A stretch of DNA of 64,000 bases from Actinomycetes bacterium. Lineage in GTDB: Bacteria > Actinomycetota > Actinomycetes > Propionibacteriales > Propionibacteriaceae. Below, one piece after another: positions 63,059 to 64,000 of this stretch (within the stretch, counting starts at the first letter, position 1; every line of letters starts with the position of its first letter). The stretch is from positions 1-64,000 of the forward strand of contig JAEZVO010000056.1 in NCBI GenBank assembly GCA_023443125.1, in the 5' to 3' direction. A program made the position numbers and the translations under genes. The notes under the pieces were generated by a model that was given only the letters and a program-made list of their open reading frames with translations, was not told the DNA's origin and made no database searches.

Positions 63059-64000
63059 TCGCTGGCCGTGTCCGCGCTCGACGCCGCCGTCGCGGCCCAG
63101 GCGGACTGGGCGGCCACGGAGCCCCGCGAACGCGCCGAACTGCTGCGCCGCGCCTACGAGGCGATCATCGCCCGCAAGGACGACTTCGCCACGCTCATGA
63201 CCCTCGAGATGGGCAAGCCCCTGGCCGAGGCGTACGGCGAGGTCACCTACGGCGCCGAGTACTTCCGCTGGTTCTCCGAGGAGGCCGTGCGCATCCACGG
63301 CCGCAACGGCATCTCGCCCGTCGACGGGCAGCGCATCGTGACGAGCAAGGTCCCCGTCGGCCCAGTGTTCGCGATCACCCCGTGGAACTTCCCGCTCGCG
63401 ATGGCCACCCGCAAGATCGGCCCGGCGCTCGCGGCCGGCTGCACCGTCGTCGTGAAGCCCGCCATCGCCACCCCACTCACCACTCTCCTGCTCATGGAGG
63501 TCCTCATGGAGGTGGGCCTGCCCGACGGCGTGGTCAACGTCTTCACCACCTCAGACTCGAAGGCCACCTCGGCCGCCGTGATCGCCGACCGACGGCTCCG
63601 CAAGCTCACCTTCACGGGCAGCACCGGCGTCGGGCAGGCGCTGCTCGCCCAGGCCGCCGAGAACGTCCTGCGCACCTCGATGGAGCTCGGCGGCAACGCC
63701 CCGTTCATCGTGCTCGCCGACGCGGACCTGGACGAGGCCGTCGAGGGCGCGCTCATCGCGAAGATGCGCAACAACGGCGAGGCCTGCACCGCCGCCAACC
63801 GCTTCTACCTGCACGAGTCGATCGCCGACGAGTTCCTTGCGAAGCTCACCGCGAAGCTCGAGGACTGGCCGGTGGGCCCCGGCATCGATGAGGGCTCCAA
63901 GCTCGGCGCGCTCATCACCGGCGAAGCCGTGGACGACATCGTCGAGCTCATCGACGACGCGGTGGACAAGGGCGCCGAGCTCGTCATGGGCGGCAAGCGG
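63047..64000 (+). CDS. succinate-semialdehyde dehydrogenase-like ALDH, truncated at both ends
   Basis: Aldehyde dehydrogenase of the NAD(P)-dependent succinate-semialdehyde type. From AVSALDAAVAAQADWAATEP it continues through TLEMGKPLAEAYGEV, FAITPWNFPLAMATRKIGPA, KLTFTGSTGVGQALLAQAA, the catalytic-Glu motif MELGGNAPFIV and the catalytic cysteine in NNGEACTAANRFYLHE; it is open at the window end. The N-terminal 20-40 residues and start codon are missing at the join with the aminotransferase. Composition is visibly more G+C rich than the rest of the window. Confidence 0.85.

Noticed and set aside
63059..63298. N-terminal part of the minus-strand aminotransferase open frame
   Set aside because: This segment is antisense to clear aldehyde dehydrogenase coding sequence and has no aminotransferase motifs, so I end the truncated gene at about 63,058.

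Overview
The window is 64 kb of high-G+C actinobacterial chromosome. The gene content (DUF3073 protein, monomeric NADP isocitrate dehydrogenase, KorAB instead of a visible oxoglutarate dehydrogenase, complete menaquinone-linked NuoA-N, GTG/TTG starts and many 4-bp ATGA/GTGA overlaps) fits a Propionibacteriaceae-like actinobacterium (Tessaracoccus or a relative). That family placement is inference, not something I could test.

Layout. 0-10 kb: glycogen phosphorylase (-), a DUF3800 protein, an ArsR/CDF metal-efflux pair (-), icd (-), then a + strand run of DUF3073, an alpha/beta hydrolase, an AEC permease and a small lipoprotein. 10-16 kb: accessory and RNA region with two clusters of hairpin-forming intergenic repeats, an SOS-box-preceded DUF222/HNH gene, an 82-bp inverted-repeat element, four tRNAs (Phe, Asp, Glu; then Lys), a frameshifted lipoprotein gene and a secreted four-SH3 protein. 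16-21 kb: a membrane-anchored protein that looks like an isolated GroEL apical domain, a patatin, a second CDF transporter, a GHMP kinase with an orphan DhaL. 21-34 kb: menaquinone genes menE-menA-menC-menD, menG and menF, interrupted by an AbiE-type toxin-antitoxin pair, a RecB-like nuclease and an ABC transporter pair. 33-51 kb: one long + strand transcription unit, geranylgeranyl reductase, nuoA to nuoN, then a polyprenyl diphosphate synthase. 51-57.5 kb: third repeat cluster, M13 metallopeptidase (-), and korA-korB coupled to a membrane-anchored protein of unknown role. 57.6-62.4 kb: a MacB/FtsX-like ABC system with two permease-like proteins, then a MarR regulator driving an MFS exporter. 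The last 1.5 kb joins two 5'-truncated divergent genes, an aminotransferase and an aldehyde dehydrogenase, at about 63,050.

How it works together: icd and KorAB supply reduced carriers; NuoA-N passes electrons to menaquinone; the men genes, the polyprenyl synthase (side chain) and the geranylgeranyl reductase (side-chain saturation) make that quinone. menB and menH are not in the window.

Most interesting: (1) the membrane-tethered GroEL-apical-domain-like protein at 15,925-16,539; (2) the chimeric join near 63,050; (3) the repeat family whose stem sequences vary while pairing is kept; (4) the LexA-type box in front of the HNH protein; (5) the divergent GHMP kinase coupled to a DhaL with no DhaK; (6) the two-permease ABC locus with a small leading ORF.
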